Assembly (NCBI RefSeq): GCF_029946515.1
Contig: NZ_JARZHH010000013.1
Location: 124,001 to 188,000 of the forward strand
Direction of reading: 5' to 3'
DNA: 64,000 nt
Source of the DNA: Polyangium sp. 6x1
GTDB taxonomy: Bacteria; Myxococcota_A; Polyangia; Polyangiales; Polyangiaceae
Shown here: in pieces, positions 22,154 through 30,708 of the stretch
Layout of the letters: each line of letters begins with the position of its first letter
Position numbering within the stretch: the first letter of the stretch is position 1
Notes under the pieces: model-generated
Database searches by the model: none
The model's input: only the letters and a program-made list of their open reading frames with translations
Told to the model about the DNA's origin: nothing
Translations under genes and position numbers: made by a program

Positions 22154-22789
22154 TCAGAACACGAGCGCGACCGCGAGGGCCTCTTCGATGTTGTGGATCG
22201 GCTGCTTGTTCACGAAGACCGGCGCGTACGTGGCGCTGACCTTCACGACGAGCGGCGGCGCGATCCACCATTCGAGCTTGGCCGTGGCCTCGGGCGCGAG
22301 GGGAAAGCCGAGCGCCTCCTCGGTGCCCGCGTCGGGGGTCGTCTCGAAGTTCGCGTCGACGAGCTTTTGGCTCGCGGAGAAGCGGCCGATGCGCACGGCG
22401 GCGCCGAACACGAGGGCGACGGGCCACTCGAGCTCGCGGAGGCGGAAATTGATGCCCGGCGCGACCGATAGCTGCGCGAAGTCGGGCGCGCCCGCGTTCG
22501 GGTCGATCGCCGTCTGGAAGCGGGCGACGACCGGGATCGAGAAATGCGGGCCGAGGTGCAGCTCGAGCGCGGCGCGGGGGTAGATGCCCGGAACGAACCC
22601 GCCTTGCCCGACGACCTGGTAGACGCCCGCGCCGGCCTCGATGTGGAAGCCGACCCCGGCCAGGCCGTACTTGGGCTTGAGCCGCCGCGGATCATCCTCC
22701 TCGGCGCGGGCCGCGCTCGAAAGGAGCAGCGTGGCGGCGCACATGAACGAAAGGAGGCCGGCTTTTTCCAGGCGAACGCCGCGTCGCAT
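22154..22789 (-). CDS. Small outer-membrane beta-barrel-like protein
   Basis: A 211-residue exported protein with a clear signal peptide (basic start, hydrophobic core, SAARA cleavage near residue 29). The mature chain alternates polar and apolar residues in short strands, with glycine/aromatic turns, and ends in Phe (VALVF), the usual barrel-assembly signal. No specific family is recognised. It follows the phosphoesterase gene on the same strand by about 75 bp. The start ATG lies in a locally AT-rich stretch (TACTAAATA just upstream) and has no Shine-Dalgarno, so a very short leader is possible. Confidence 0.75.
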   Translation of the reverse strand: MRRGVRLEKAGLLSFMCAATLLLSSAARAEEDDPRRLKPKYGLAGVGFHIEAGAGVYQVVGQGGFVPGIYPRAALELHLGPHFSIPVVARFQTAIDPNAGAPDFAQLSVAPGINFRLRELEWPVALVFGAAVRIGRFSASQKLVDANFETTPDAGTEEALGFPLAPEATAKLEWWIAPPLVVKVSATYAPVFVNKQPIHNIEEALAVALVF

Positions 22790-22863
22790 GGGTATTTAGT
22801 AACGAGGAGGGCTTCTCGGCGTCAAGGAGCGTTCGCCGGGATCAGCACGTTTGGGGCGATGCG

Positions 22864-24120
22864 TCAGGGACCTTCGAGGGTGAAGGTATCCCAGACGGCC
22901 CCCTTGTCATCAATCACCTGGCCGGAGAGCGTCTTGCCCGTTGCGTCGAGGACGACGGCGTGACGGACGGTGCCCGAGGCGGCGCGCATCGCGCAGATGG
23001 GGCGGTCGACGTTCTCGTCCACGTTCGCGAGCGAGGCGCCGCCGCCGCCCGTCGTGATCCACGTGATGTCGGGGAACGCGAATCGCTCGTAGCCGTGCAT
23101 GTGGGCCTGGATCACGAGCCTGACCCCGTGCTGCACGAAGAGCGGCTCGAGCTCGGCGCGCGTCGCGGGATCCTCGGATTTGTCGCCGCACGTCACGAGC
23201 GGTTTGTGGAGAAAGACGACGGAGAATCGATACCCGGGCTTCGACGCCGCGTCGGCGAGGGATTGGGCGAGCCAAACCCCCTGCTCGGAGGCGAGGCCGA
23301 GGGGTTTCTCCGTGTCGAGGGAGAAGAACCACACGCCGCCCGATTCGAAGCGGTAAGAATCGCCCTCGCCGTCGAAGCCGGCGCCGCCGAAGAAGCGTCG
23401 ATAATAGGCCTCGTACTCCTCGGGCACCTCGAGCTCGTGATTGCCGAGGGCCGGGAACATCGCGCCCTGCGCGAGGAGCGGGCGCATGGCGGGGAACCAG
23501 GACGCATACGTCTCGAGGCCGGACTCGTAATACTGGATGTCCCCGCCGTGCAGCGTGAAATCGGGGCCCATCGGCAAGACCTGATCGAGGAGCTTCAGCG
23601 TGATGCGATTGAGGCCCGGGTTCGTGTCGCCGATGGCGAGGAAGCGGAGATCCGCGCCGTCGGGTTTGGCAGCGCAGACGCGGCCCTTCGCCGCAGGATC
23701 GGCGGCGAGGTGGTATTCGACGCAGGCGCCGGGCGTGAGGTCGGAGAGGACGGCCTCGTGCGTCCAGTACGTGCCGGCTTCGTCGGCCGGCGCGCTCGGA
23801 TCGAGGACCGCGGTGCGCCTCGTCGGGACCTCGTACGTCGTGACGGTCGAGGTGGCCTCGCGCGTCTCGCCGCCGCCCTCGGGCGTGAAGACGACCCCGC
23901 CCGCGACGCCCTGTCGGCACGCCTCCCAGCGGACGACGGCGGAGGTGCGATCGACGCGGAGCGACCACGGCCCCTTGCTGACGCCGCTGCCCGGACAGCG
24001 GTCGTCCGTGGGCGGGGGCGGAGGGGGCTCAACGGGGGCGGGATCGCTGCAGCCGGAGGCGAGCGAGGCGGCGATTCCGAGGGCGGCGAGGAGGCGAGGA
24101 GGAGCGGCGAGCGTCGACAT
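22864..24120 (-). CDS. Lipoprotein metallophosphoesterase, purple acid phosphatase-like
   Basis: A 418-residue calcineurin-like phosphoesterase. The lipobox LASGC (Cys about 24) marks it as an envelope lipoprotein. Residues 40-140 look like the fibronectin-III-like N-terminal domain of purple acid phosphatases. The catalytic blocks appear in order: GDTNPG, GGDIQYY, GNHE, FLHKP and AHMHGYER, the last being the GHxHxYER block with Ala for Gly. These supply the two-metal ligands. It is predicted to hydrolyse phosphate monoesters in the periplasm or outside the cell. It sits upstream of the small barrel gene on the same strand and downstream of the small lipoprotein gene at 24143. Confidence 0.88.
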   Translation of the reverse strand: MSTLAAPPRLLAALGIAASLASGCSDPAPVEPPPPPPTDDRCPGSGVSKGPWSLRVDRTSAVVRWEACRQGVAGGVVFTPEGGGETREATSTVTTYEVPTRRTAVLDPSAPADEAGTYWTHEAVLSDLTPGACVEYHLAADPAAKGRVCAAKPDGADLRFLAIGDTNPGLNRITLKLLDQVLPMGPDFTLHGGDIQYYESGLETYASWFPAMRPLLAQGAMFPALGNHELEVPEEYEAYYRRFFGGAGFDGEGDSYRFESGGVWFFSLDTEKPLGLASEQGVWLAQSLADAASKPGYRFSVVFLHKPLVTCGDKSEDPATRAELEPLFVQHGVRLVIQAHMHGYERFAFPDITWITTGGGGASLANVDENVDRPICAMRAASGTVRHAVVLDATGKTLSGQVIDDKGAVWDTFTLEGP

Positions 24121-24142
24121 GCGCGCCGCAGTCTACTCACGT

Positions 24143-24856
24143 TCAGGGCGTCGAGGTGAAGTTGCCGGTGCGGACCTGTTGGAGGACGAACGAACTCTCG
24201 CTGTCGAAGGCGGAGTCGGCCGTGCCGCGGCGCGAGCGGGTCATCTTGACGGTCACGTCGCAGGTCGGCGGGGGCTCGGCCGCCGTGCCCGTGGGCTGAA
24301 GGCTATTGGCCGGGATCGTGTGCGTGCCGCTGTCGCCGGGGACGTCGATGGTCTCGAGGAACGTGCAGGGGCTGCTCAGCTCGATGCGCACGTCGTCGTT
24401 CGAGCCCGAGGGGGTCCAGGTGACGTTGAGATCGGCCGCGCGCGAGACGGCGGAGGCGCCGATCGTGAGCGTGAAGGGCGCGGGCAGGGTGCCGCGGCTC
24501 GCGGGCGCGTCGTCGTCGTCGGCGCGCTGGAGGTCGACGGTGAACTCGGTGCCTTCGGCGGCCGTGTTGAACTCGGCCTCGTAGACGCCGGTTTCCTGGG
24601 TCTGCATCGGGACGCGCTTGTCGCCCGTCGAGGCGAAGATGCTGTCGCCGCCCGAGAGGTCGACGTAGGTGTTGCTCTCGTCGCCGCCCACCTTGAGCGT
24701 GGCGATGAGGCGCGTCTCCAGGTCGGTCTCGGCGGTGGCGGAGAGGATGGCCGCGATGCCGGCGGTCTTGACGTTCTGCGAGTCGACCGTCTCCTTGCAG
24801 CCCGAGAGGAGCCCGAGGCCGACGAGCGCAATTGCGGTGAGCAAACGTGTATTCAT
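24143..24856 (-). CDS. Lipoprotein of unknown function
   Basis: A 237-residue lipoprotein: MNTR start, hydrophobic core and lipobox LLSGC (Cys about 20). The mature part is acidic and Thr/Ser-rich with repeated beta-strand character. A basic patch (KMTRSRRG) lies near the C-terminus, and two further cysteines (in SSPCTF and PPTCDV) could form a disulphide. No family is recognised; an immunoglobulin-like adhesin or matrix fold is possible. ATG 24856 is preferred because the signal peptide starts there; the longer upstream frame is a shadow of the OYE gene. A purine-rich GAAGAAAGAG lies about 10 nt upstream. Confidence 0.75.
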   Translation of the reverse strand: MNTRLLTAIALVGLGLLSGCKETVDSQNVKTAGIAAILSATAETDLETRLIATLKVGGDESNTYVDLSGGDSIFASTGDKRVPMQTQETGVYEAEFNTAAEGTEFTVDLQRADDDDAPASRGTLPAPFTLTIGASAVSRAADLNVTWTPSGSNDDVRIELSSPCTFLETIDVPGDSGTHTIPANSLQPTGTAAEPPPTCDVTVKMTRSRRGTADSAFDSESSFVLQQVRTGNFTSTP

Positions 24857-24921
24857 GGAAAGCCACTCTTTCTTCAAGGGCGCCCGCGCGGCGGGGCGCC
24901 GTCCCTGCAAAGGTACACGAC

Positions 24922-26397
24922 TCATCGATCCCAGCGGGGCGCGACGAGCCTGCGATTTCCCTCGATGCTGCGCGGCGCGTCCGGGTCGTCGAGATCTTGC
25001 CGATCCCAGAGCTGGCAGGTGACCTGGCGGTGGCGCTGATCGAGCGCTTCGCAGTAATTCGAGTAGATGCAGCGCCGGACCTCGGCGCCGCGGCCCTCGC
25101 GCTGCTTGCGGAACCAGTCGGGATCGGCGAGCGATTGGCGCGCCGCGGCGACGAGATCGGCCTCGCCGCGGGCGAGGATCGATTCGGCCTGGACGAACGT
25201 GCCAATGCCGCCGGCGGCGACGGTGGGGGTCTCGAGGCCTTCGGCGCGGAGGGCGGCGCGAATGCGTGCCTGCTTTTCGACGTGGCGCGCGAACGGGCCG
25301 CGCGCGTCGGAGAGGGCCGTGGGCATGCACTCGTAGCCGCTCGGCCCGGTGTAGGGATAGGCCGCCTCGCCGACCTTGGGTTGCTTCGAATCCTCGAATT
25401 TGCCGCCCGTGGAGAGGGAAAGAAAGTCCATGCCGGCGCGGGCGAAGAGCCGCCCGTAATGGATCGCGTCGTCGACGCGGCTGCCGCCGTCGATGATCTC
25501 GTCGCAAAGGAAGCGGCAACCGACGGTATACGAGCGACCGACGGCCTCCCGCACGGCGGCGTAGACCTCGAGCGGCAGGCGCGCGCGCGCGTCGCGTGAA
25601 CCGCCATAACCATCGTTTCGGTCGTTCCGCGCGGAGAGGAACGAGGCCATCGTGTAGGCGTGCGCGTAATGCAGCTCGACGCCGTCGAACCCGGCGTCCT
25701 TCGCGCGCCTCGCGGCCTCGGCGAAGAGCGAGGGCAGGACCGCCGGCAGGTCGCGGATGTGGGGCTCGTGGACGTCGGTGACGCGCTCGCGCGCCCCGAA
25801 GCGCAGCGCTTCGAGCTCGCGGGGATCGAGGATCCGATCGAGCACGTCATCGGTCGCGGTCCGCAGAAACGCGCGGATGCTCGCATCCGAGGCCTCGGCC
25901 CAGAAGGCGTCGCCGGTCTCGTGCTCGAGGTTCCTTCGGTGCGCGGCGGTGAGGGCGAGGTGGGTCTCCAGGAATTTTTCGTGCGGCGGGCGCCTGCGGA
26001 TGCGGAGGAAATCGATGATCTGGAGGAAGAGGCGGGTGCGGCCGCCGCTCTTTTCCCGGACGCGGCGCGTGAGCTCGGCGAGACCGGGGAGGAACCTGTC
26101 GTGCCCGATGCGCAGGAGCGGCCCGCTCGGCACGTCCCGGATCCCGGTCGCCTCGACGACGAGCACGCCCGGCTCTCCCTCGGCGAAGCGGCCGTACCAG
26201 TCGAGCACGTTCTTCGTGACGAACCCCTCCTCGGTCGCGCGCCAGGGGACCATGGCGGGCACCCAGGTGCGATCGGCGAGCGTCAGGCCGGAGGCGAGCG
26301 TGAGCGGCGAGAAGAGGCGCGAGCGAGCGGCCTCCTCGGCCGTGGGAGGCCGGTCCTCGGGCAGGGGATGGCGGATGCGCTCCTTTGGCTTCCACAT
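24922..26397 (-). CDS. NADH:flavin oxidoreductase, Old Yellow Enzyme family
   Basis: A 491-residue FMN TIM-barrel enzyme. It starts MWKPKERIR, with LFSPLTLASGLTLADR about 30 residues in, matching the first strand of OYE proteins. The signature GFDGVELHYAHAY (about 225, with the active-site-type His pair) is followed by LSARNDRNDGYGG, the usual family block. AAGGIGTF and LVAAARQSLADPDWF near the C-terminus form the phosphate-binding end of the barrel. Three cysteines (RRCIYSNYC and VTCQLW) resemble the extra cysteines of the longer 2,4-dienoyl-CoA-reductase-like branch, but there is no C-terminal FAD/NAD domain. It is the last gene of the acyl-CoA operon, separated from the acyl-CoA dehydrogenase gene by a 21-bp repeat array. 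Likely substrate: an unsaturated or aromatic acyl-CoA. Confidence 0.85.
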   Translation of the reverse strand: MWKPKERIRHPLPEDRPPTAEEAARSRLFSPLTLASGLTLADRTWVPAMVPWRATEEGFVTKNVLDWYGRFAEGEPGVLVVEATGIRDVPSGPLLRIGHDRFLPGLAELTRRVREKSGGRTRLFLQIIDFLRIRRRPPHEKFLETHLALTAAHRRNLEHETGDAFWAEASDASIRAFLRTATDDVLDRILDPRELEALRFGARERVTDVHEPHIRDLPAVLPSLFAEAARRAKDAGFDGVELHYAHAYTMASFLSARNDRNDGYGGSRDARARLPLEVYAAVREAVGRSYTVGCRFLCDEIIDGGSRVDDAIHYGRLFARAGMDFLSLSTGGKFEDSKQPKVGEAAYPYTGPSGYECMPTALSDARGPFARHVEKQARIRAALRAEGLETPTVAAGGIGTFVQAESILARGEADLVAAARQSLADPDWFRKQREGRGAEVRRCIYSNYCEALDQRHRQVTCQLWDRQDLDDPDAPRSIEGNRRLVAPRWDR

Positions 26398-26450
26398 GGC
26401 GGTGTGTGTGAACGTGGTCCTGTGGGCTCGAAAACGAAGGCTCGGCGTTC

Positions 26451-26760
26451 GTGATCGAAGGCTTGGGCGTCCGTGATCGAAGGCCTGGGAGTTTGATATC
26501 GAAGTCTCGGCGTCCGTGATCGAGGTCTCGGCGTCCGTGATCGAGGTCTCGGCGTCCGTGATCGAAGGCTCGGAGTCCGTGATCGAAGGCTCGGAGTCCG
26601 TGATCGAAGTCTCGGAGTCCGTGATCGAAGTCTCGGAGTCCGTGATCGAAGTCCTCGGAGTCCGTGATCGAAGGCCTGGGAGTCCGTGATCGAAGGCTCG
26701 GAGCCCGTGATCGAAGGCTCGGAGCCCGTGATCGAAGGCTCGGAGCCCGTGATCGAAGGG
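26451..26760. repeat. Tandem 21-bp minisatellite between operon genes
   Basis: Fourteen complete units plus a partial one, consensus GTGATCGAAGGCTCGGAG followed by YCC. Ten units are 21 bp and four are 22 bp. Variants include GAGGTCTCGGCG and GAAGTCTCGGAG. The array fills nearly the whole gap between the acyl-CoA dehydrogenase stop and the OYE start. All frames stay open across it, so a longer OYE frame exists, but the 22-bp units break any constant peptide repeat. It is therefore read as non-coding. Confidence 0.9.
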
Positions 26761-26764
26761 CGGC

Positions 26765-27931
26765 TCAGCCGAGCAGCGCCTTCGCAATCACGAGCTTCTG
26801 GATCTCCGTCGTCCCCTCGTAAATGCGCAGCGGCCGGATCTCCCGGTAAAGCCGCTCGACCTCGCTCCCTTCGAGCACGCCGATCCCGCCGTGGAGCTGC
26901 ACCGCCTTGTCGATGATGCGTTGCGCGGCCTCTGTCGCGTACATCTTGCCCATCGCGGCCAGGCTCGTGACGCGCTCGCCCGTGGTGTCGCGCCTGTGCG
27001 CGGCGCGCGCCACGAGCAGCCGCGCGGCGTCGAGCTCGGTCGCCATCTCCGCGAGGTACGCCTGCACGATCTGCCGATCCGCGAGCGGCGCGCCGAACTG
27101 GCGCCGCCGCTTCACGTGACCGAGCGTCGCCGTGAGCGCCCGTGCGGCCATCCCGTTCGCCGCCGCGCCCACCGAGATGCGGAACGCGTCGAGCGTCTCC
27201 ATCGCGATGCGGAAGCCCGCGCCGACGTGCCCGAGCACGTGCTCGTTCGGCACCCGGCAGCCTTCGAGGCGCATGCGGCCGAGCGGATGCGCGCTCATCG
27301 GCAGCGGCTCGAGCGTCAGGCCCGGCGCGCCCTTCGGGACGTAGAACGCCGTGATCCCCTTGCGGCCGAGCGAGGGATCCGCGTTCGCGAAGACCACGTG
27401 GTGATCCGCGATCGGGACGTTCGAGATGAGCGTCTTTTCCCCGTCGAGCACCCAGCCGTCGCCGTCCTTGCGCGCGACCGTGCGCAGGGAGGCGACGTCG
27501 CTGCCCGCCTCCGGCTCGGTGAGCGCGAAGGCCCCGAGGCGACGGCCTCGCACGACGTCGGGCACGACCTCGGCGATGAGATCCTGCGAGCCGCCGAGCA
27601 GGATCGGGTAGGTGCCGAGGCCCTGCACCGCGAAGATCGAGTCGGCCTGCGCGGAGACCTGGCCGAGCGCCTCGCGCACGAGGACGAGCGCGCGCACGTC
27701 GATGTACGCGAGGTCGACCGGGCGGCCCGTCGTGGCGCCGCCGTAGGCCTCGGGCACGAGGTACGCGTACAAGCCCAGGGGATCGCCGAGCAGGCGCGCG
27801 ACCTCGGTCGGATCCTCGGTCGTCCTGAGCACGTCGAGGTGCTCGGTCTGCAGCAGCGTCGCGAGGTCGTGGTGGCGCTGCTCGAAGAAGGGCGCGAGGT
27901 CCGGGACGGAGAGCGTGAAGCGGGCGCTCAT
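26765..27931 (-). CDS. Acyl-CoA dehydrogenase
   Basis: A 388-residue flavoprotein of the acyl-CoA dehydrogenase family, catalysing alpha,beta-desaturation of an acyl-CoA with electrons passed to ETF. The FAD/substrate motif [13 protein letters not shown] (about 137-149) and the C-terminal helix YEGTTEIQ, whose Glu is the catalytic base in short/medium-chain enzymes, are intact. QLHGGIGVL precedes it. Length is normal. The ATG overlaps the TGA of the upstream enoyl-CoA hydratase gene (ATGA), giving translational coupling. The chain length or ring substrate cannot be read from the sequence. Confidence 0.93.
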   Translation of the reverse strand: MSARFTLSVPDLAPFFEQRHHDLATLLQTEHLDVLRTTEDPTEVARLLGDPLGLYAYLVPEAYGGATTGRPVDLAYIDVRALVLVREALGQVSAQADSIFAVQGLGTYPILLGGSQDLIAEVVPDVVRGRRLGAFALTEPEAGSDVASLRTVARKDGDGWVLDGEKTLISNVPIADHHVVFANADPSLGRKGITAFYVPKGAPGLTLEPLPMSAHPLGRMRLEGCRVPNEHVLGHVGAGFRIAMETLDAFRISVGAAANGMAARALTATLGHVKRRRQFGAPLADRQIVQAYLAEMATELDAARLLVARAAHRRDTTGERVTSLAAMGKMYATEAAQRIIDKAVQLHGGIGVLEGSEVERLYREIRPLRIYEGTTEIQKLVIAKALLG

Positions 27932-28782
27932 GTCTCGCTCCCTGCGTCGTCCTTCGGCGCGGCCGGCGGCGGATCGCAGATCTCCGCGCCGAGGAAGCGC
28001 GCCGGGCGCTTCGCCTTGTTCGCCTCGTAGGCCTCGCGGAAGTCGGGGTGCGCCATGCAGAGCGCCTGCGCCTGCGCCTCGGCCTCGATCGCGGCGGCGA
28101 GGGTCATGTCGTGCTCGCTCTCGAGCATCTGCTTCGTCATGCGATGCGCGAACGTCGGGCCCTTCGCGAGGCGCTCGGCCCAGCCGCGCGCCGTCGCGAG
28201 GACGTCGGCGTCCGGCACGACGCGGTTCGCGAGGCCGATGCGATACGCCTCCTCGGCGCCGACGAGATCGCCGAAGAAGAGCAGCTCGGCGGCCCGGCCG
28301 CGCCCGACGATGCGGGGCAGGAGGAACGAGGCGCCCATGTCCGCGCCCGAGAGGCCGACGCGCGGGAAGATGAATCCGATGCGCGCGCTCTCGGCGAAGA
28401 TGCGCAGATCGCAGGCCGCGGCGATGACGGCGCCCGCGCCCACGGCGACGCCGTTGATCGCGGCGATCACGGGGCGGCGCAGCTCCGCGATGCTCTGGAT
28501 GAGGGCGCCCGTCACGCGCGTGAACTCGACGAGGCCCGTGATGTCGCGGGCGAAGAGCTCGGCGATGATGCCCTCGACGTCGCCGCCCGAGCAGAAGCCG
28601 CGGCCCTTGCCGGTGATCACCACGGCGCGCGCGTCGTCGGCCTTCTCCAGGGAGCGGAAGGTCTGGGCGAGCTCGCCGTACACCTCGAAGGTGAGCGCGT
28701 TCAGGCGCTCGGGCCGGTTCAGGGTGATCTGGGCGATGCCGCGAGATATTTCGAGGTCAAAGGTCTTCGGCGAGAGGGTCAC
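27928..28782 (-). CDS. Enoyl-CoA hydratase/isomerase family protein
   Basis: A 284-residue crotonase-fold enzyme. Oxyanion-hole segments GFCSGGDV (about 68) and INGVAVGAG (about 107) are present. In the active-site loop the usual first catalytic Glu of enoyl-CoA hydratase is replaced (FPRVGLSGADMG), while a Glu remains in RAAELLFFG. This matches the GADMG subgroup, whose members often act on branched or cyclic acyl-CoAs. The start is GTG at 28782, overlapping the TGA of the marR-type gene (GTGA), and the end overlaps the acyl-CoA dehydrogenase start (ATGA). It is part of the same operon. Confidence 0.9.
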   Translation of the reverse strand: MTLSPKTFDLEISRGIAQITLNRPERLNALTFEVYGELAQTFRSLEKADDARAVVITGKGRGFCSGGDVEGIIAELFARDITGLVEFTRVTGALIQSIAELRRPVIAAINGVAVGAGAVIAAACDLRIFAESARIGFIFPRVGLSGADMGASFLLPRIVGRGRAAELLFFGDLVGAEEAYRIGLANRVVPDADVLATARGWAERLAKGPTFAHRMTKQMLESEHDMTLAAAIEAEAQAQALCMAHPDFREAYEANKAKRPARFLGAEICDPPPAAPKDDAGSET

Positions 28783-29360
28783 GTGTCTTCCTCGGATCTG
28801 GCGCGGGCGCGGCGCCTGCCCGTGCCGCGCTCGGGGGTGCGGCGTGCCTCGCCGCGCGGGCCGCGAACGGCCGAGAGCTCGGGTCCGCGGATGGTTTGTC
28901 GTACCTTGTCGAGCATCCGCACGAGGCTCGATAGCTCGCTGCCGCTGAGCGAGGAGAAGAGCTTGGAGACGCGCGCAGCGTGACGGCGCTCGGCGCGCTG
29001 GAAGGCGAGCTGGCCCTTCGGCGTGAGGTGCACGCGCCAGGCACGCCGATCGTTCGGATCGGCCCTGCGCTCGACGAGACCGTCACGCGCGGCGCGATCG
29101 ACGAGACCGGTGATGTTGCCGGCCGTCACCAGCATCGAGCGCGACAGCGACGCGAGGGTCTGGCCATCCTCGCGCACCAGGTTCGAGAGCAGATCGAACC
29201 GCGGCAAGGTCATCTCGTGTTCGAGGTCGTCGCGGATCGCGGCGAGCGCAGACTTCTGCACGGCGAGGATACGGACCCACGCGCGCACGGCCGGGTTCTG
29301 CTCGCCCTTGCCCACGGGCGGCGCGCTCACGGGCCTGCGGGTCGGCGCGCCTCGCCTCAC
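28779..29360 (-). CDS. MarR-family transcriptional regulator
   Basis: A 193-residue winged-helix regulator. The core is LPRFDLLSNLVREDGQTLASLSRSMLVT (helix-turn-helix, written here in part) followed by the wing DPNDRRAWRVHLT (about 115), a strong MarR signature. GTG 29360 is chosen because it overlaps the RidA stop (GTGA); a second GTG at 29330 is possible. The C-terminal 30 residues are Arg-rich. It lies inside the operon it probably controls. A palindrome in the spacer of the operon promoter at 30717-30728 is a plausible autoregulatory operator, with an acyl-CoA intermediate as the likely inducer (inference). Confidence 0.88.
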   Translation of the reverse strand: MRRGAPTRRPVSAPPVGKGEQNPAVRAWVRILAVQKSALAAIRDDLEHEMTLPRFDLLSNLVREDGQTLASLSRSMLVTAGNITGLVDRAARDGLVERRADPNDRRAWRVHLTPKGQLAFQRAERRHAARVSKLFSSLSGSELSSLVRMLDKVRQTIRGPELSAVRGPRGEARRTPERGTGRRRARARSEEDT

Positions 29361-29776
29361 GCGGGATCCGTCGGCCCGCGAAGCACGGCCACGGCCTCGA
29401 TTTCCACCTTGGCCCGCGGCTCCACGAGGCCCGCGACGCCGAGGAGCGCCATCGCGGGGAAGTGCTTGCCGAGCCGCGCGCGCCACGCCTGCCCGATCGC
29501 CTTCAGCGATCCGCGGTAGGCGTCGAGGTCCGTCACGTACACGGTCATCTTGGCGAGATCCGTGGGGCCGCCGCCGGCGGCGCGCACGACGGCGATCACG
29601 TTGTCGAGCGCCTGCGCGAACTGCTCGGCGAGGTCGTCGGTCTCGAACTCGCACCGCGCGTTCCAGCCGATCTGGCCGGCCACGAAGAGCGTGGGCCCCG
29701 AGACCAGGGCGCCGTTCGAGTATCCCTTCGGGGGCAAGAAGCCCTCCGGGTTCACGAAGGTGAGCTTGTCGTTCAT
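29357..29776 (-). CDS. RidA/YjgF-family protein
   Basis: A 139-residue RidA-fold protein (reactive imine/enamine deaminase family). It contains LFVAGQIGWNA (about 30), a middle segment with AQALDNVIAVVRAAGG and a C-terminal VEPRAKVEIEAVAVL, which holds the Arg and Glu positions that usually contact the substrate carboxylate. In a catabolic operon, such proteins hydrolyse enamine/imine intermediates, which suggests an amino-substituted substrate. The stop overlaps the regulator start by 4 nt. A 52-bp tandem repeat separates it from the upstream SDR gene. Confidence 0.9.
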   Translation of the reverse strand: MNDKLTFVNPEGFLPPKGYSNGALVSGPTLFVAGQIGWNARCEFETDDLAEQFAQALDNVIAVVRAAGGGPTDLAKMTVYVTDLDAYRGSLKAIGQAWRARLGKHFPAMALLGVAGLVEPRAKVEIEAVAVLRGPTDPA

Positions 29777-29782
29777 CGCCGT

Positions 29783-29937
29783 CTCCGTTCGTCGCTCGGG
29801 GCTTCGGGTCGCCTTCGCGCCCTTCGCCCCGAATTCCGTTCGTCGCTCGGGGCTGCGGGTCGCCTGCGGCGCCCTTCGCCCCGAATTCCGTTCGTCGCTC
29901 GGGGCTGCGGGTCGCCTGCGGCGCCCTTCGCCCCGAA
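29783..29937. repeat. Tandem 52-bp repeat, three copies
   Basis: Three head-to-tail copies starting near 29783, 29834 and 29886. The first is one base shorter and slightly diverged; the last two are nearly identical. Each contains TTCGTCGCTCGGGGCTGCGG and ends in CTTCGCCCCGAA, so GGGGC and GCCCC arms can pair. The array occupies almost all of the gap between the SDR stop and the RidA start inside one operon. Confidence 0.9.
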
Positions 29938-29943
29938 CCCCTC

Positions 29944-30702
29944 CTATTTCATGACCTGGCCGCCGTCGATGGGGATGGCCTGGCCGTGCACGCTGCGGGC
30001 CTCGGGCGCGCAGAGCATGGCCACGACGTGGGCGATCTCCTCGGGCTCGGCGAAGCGCTGCTGCGGCGACATGTTCGCGAGGATCTTCTGCGCGGCTTCG
30101 GCGCTCCGGCCGGTCTTCTGCACGATGCGCGTGGTCGCCTCCTCGCCCATGCGCGTGCGCGTCCATCCCGGGCAGACGGCGTTCACGGTGACGGGCGACT
30201 TCGCGATCTCCACGGCGAGCGCGCGCGTCATGCCGACCATCGCGTGCTTCGACGCGCAGTAGGCCACGCTGTACCCGTAGCCGACGAGCCCCGCGTTCGA
30301 GGCGACGTTGATCACGCGGCCGAAGCCGCGCTCGATCATGCCGGGCACGAACGCGCGGCAGAGAGCGAAGGCGCTCGTCACGTTCACTTCGAGCAGGTCG
30401 TCCCAGATCTCGTCCGTCGTGCGGTCGAAGGCCACCGACTCGGCGAAGCCCGCGTTGTTCACGAGCACGTCGACGGGGCCCATCGCGCCGATCGCGTCGA
30501 TCGCGGCCTTCACGCTCGCGCGGTCCTTCGCATCCATGCGCACGGCGACGCCGCCGATCTCGCTCGCGACCTCGTCGATCTCGAGCTGGGTGCGCCCCGT
30601 GACGAGGACGCGAGCGCCCTCACGGGCGAGCCGCTCGGCGATGGCGCGCCCGATCCCGCGACCACCGCCCGTGACCAGGGCATTTCGACCGGCGAGGTAC
30701 AT
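29944..30702 (-). CDS. SDR oxidoreductase, 3-hydroxyacyl-CoA dehydrogenase-like
   Basis: A 252-residue classical SDR: TGGGRGIG cofactor motif (about 11-18), NNAG (about 87), the catalytic block NVASN with YCASK (YxxxK, about 152-156) and PGWTRTRMG. It is closest to the FabG/3-hydroxyacyl-CoA dehydrogenase group, with NAD(P) as cofactor. First gene of the minus-strand operon that continues with ridA, the marR-type gene, the hydratase, the dehydrogenase and the OYE. With the hydratase and acyl-CoA dehydrogenase it completes three of the four beta-oxidation steps. The promoter -10 lies so close that the transcript would begin at or next to the ATG. Confidence 0.9.
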   Translation of the reverse strand: MYLAGRNALVTGGGRGIGRAIAERLAREGARVLVTGRTQLEIDEVASEIGGVAVRMDAKDRASVKAAIDAIGAMGPVDVLVNNAGFAESVAFDRTTDEIWDDLLEVNVTSAFALCRAFVPGMIERGFGRVINVASNAGLVGYGYSVAYCASKHAMVGMTRALAVEIAKSPVTVNAVCPGWTRTRMGEEATTRIVQKTGRSAEAAQKILANMSPQQRFAEPEEIAHVVAMLCAPEARSVHGQAIPIDGGQVMK

Positions 30703-30708
30703 GACGCA

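Noticed and set aside
26398-26787. N-terminal extension of the OYE through the 21-bp repeat (ITDSETS heptads)
   Set aside because: The array mixes 21- and 22-bp units, so the peptide changes frame within it. The extension would overlap the acyl-CoA dehydrogenase end, and the OYE family starts at MWKPK.
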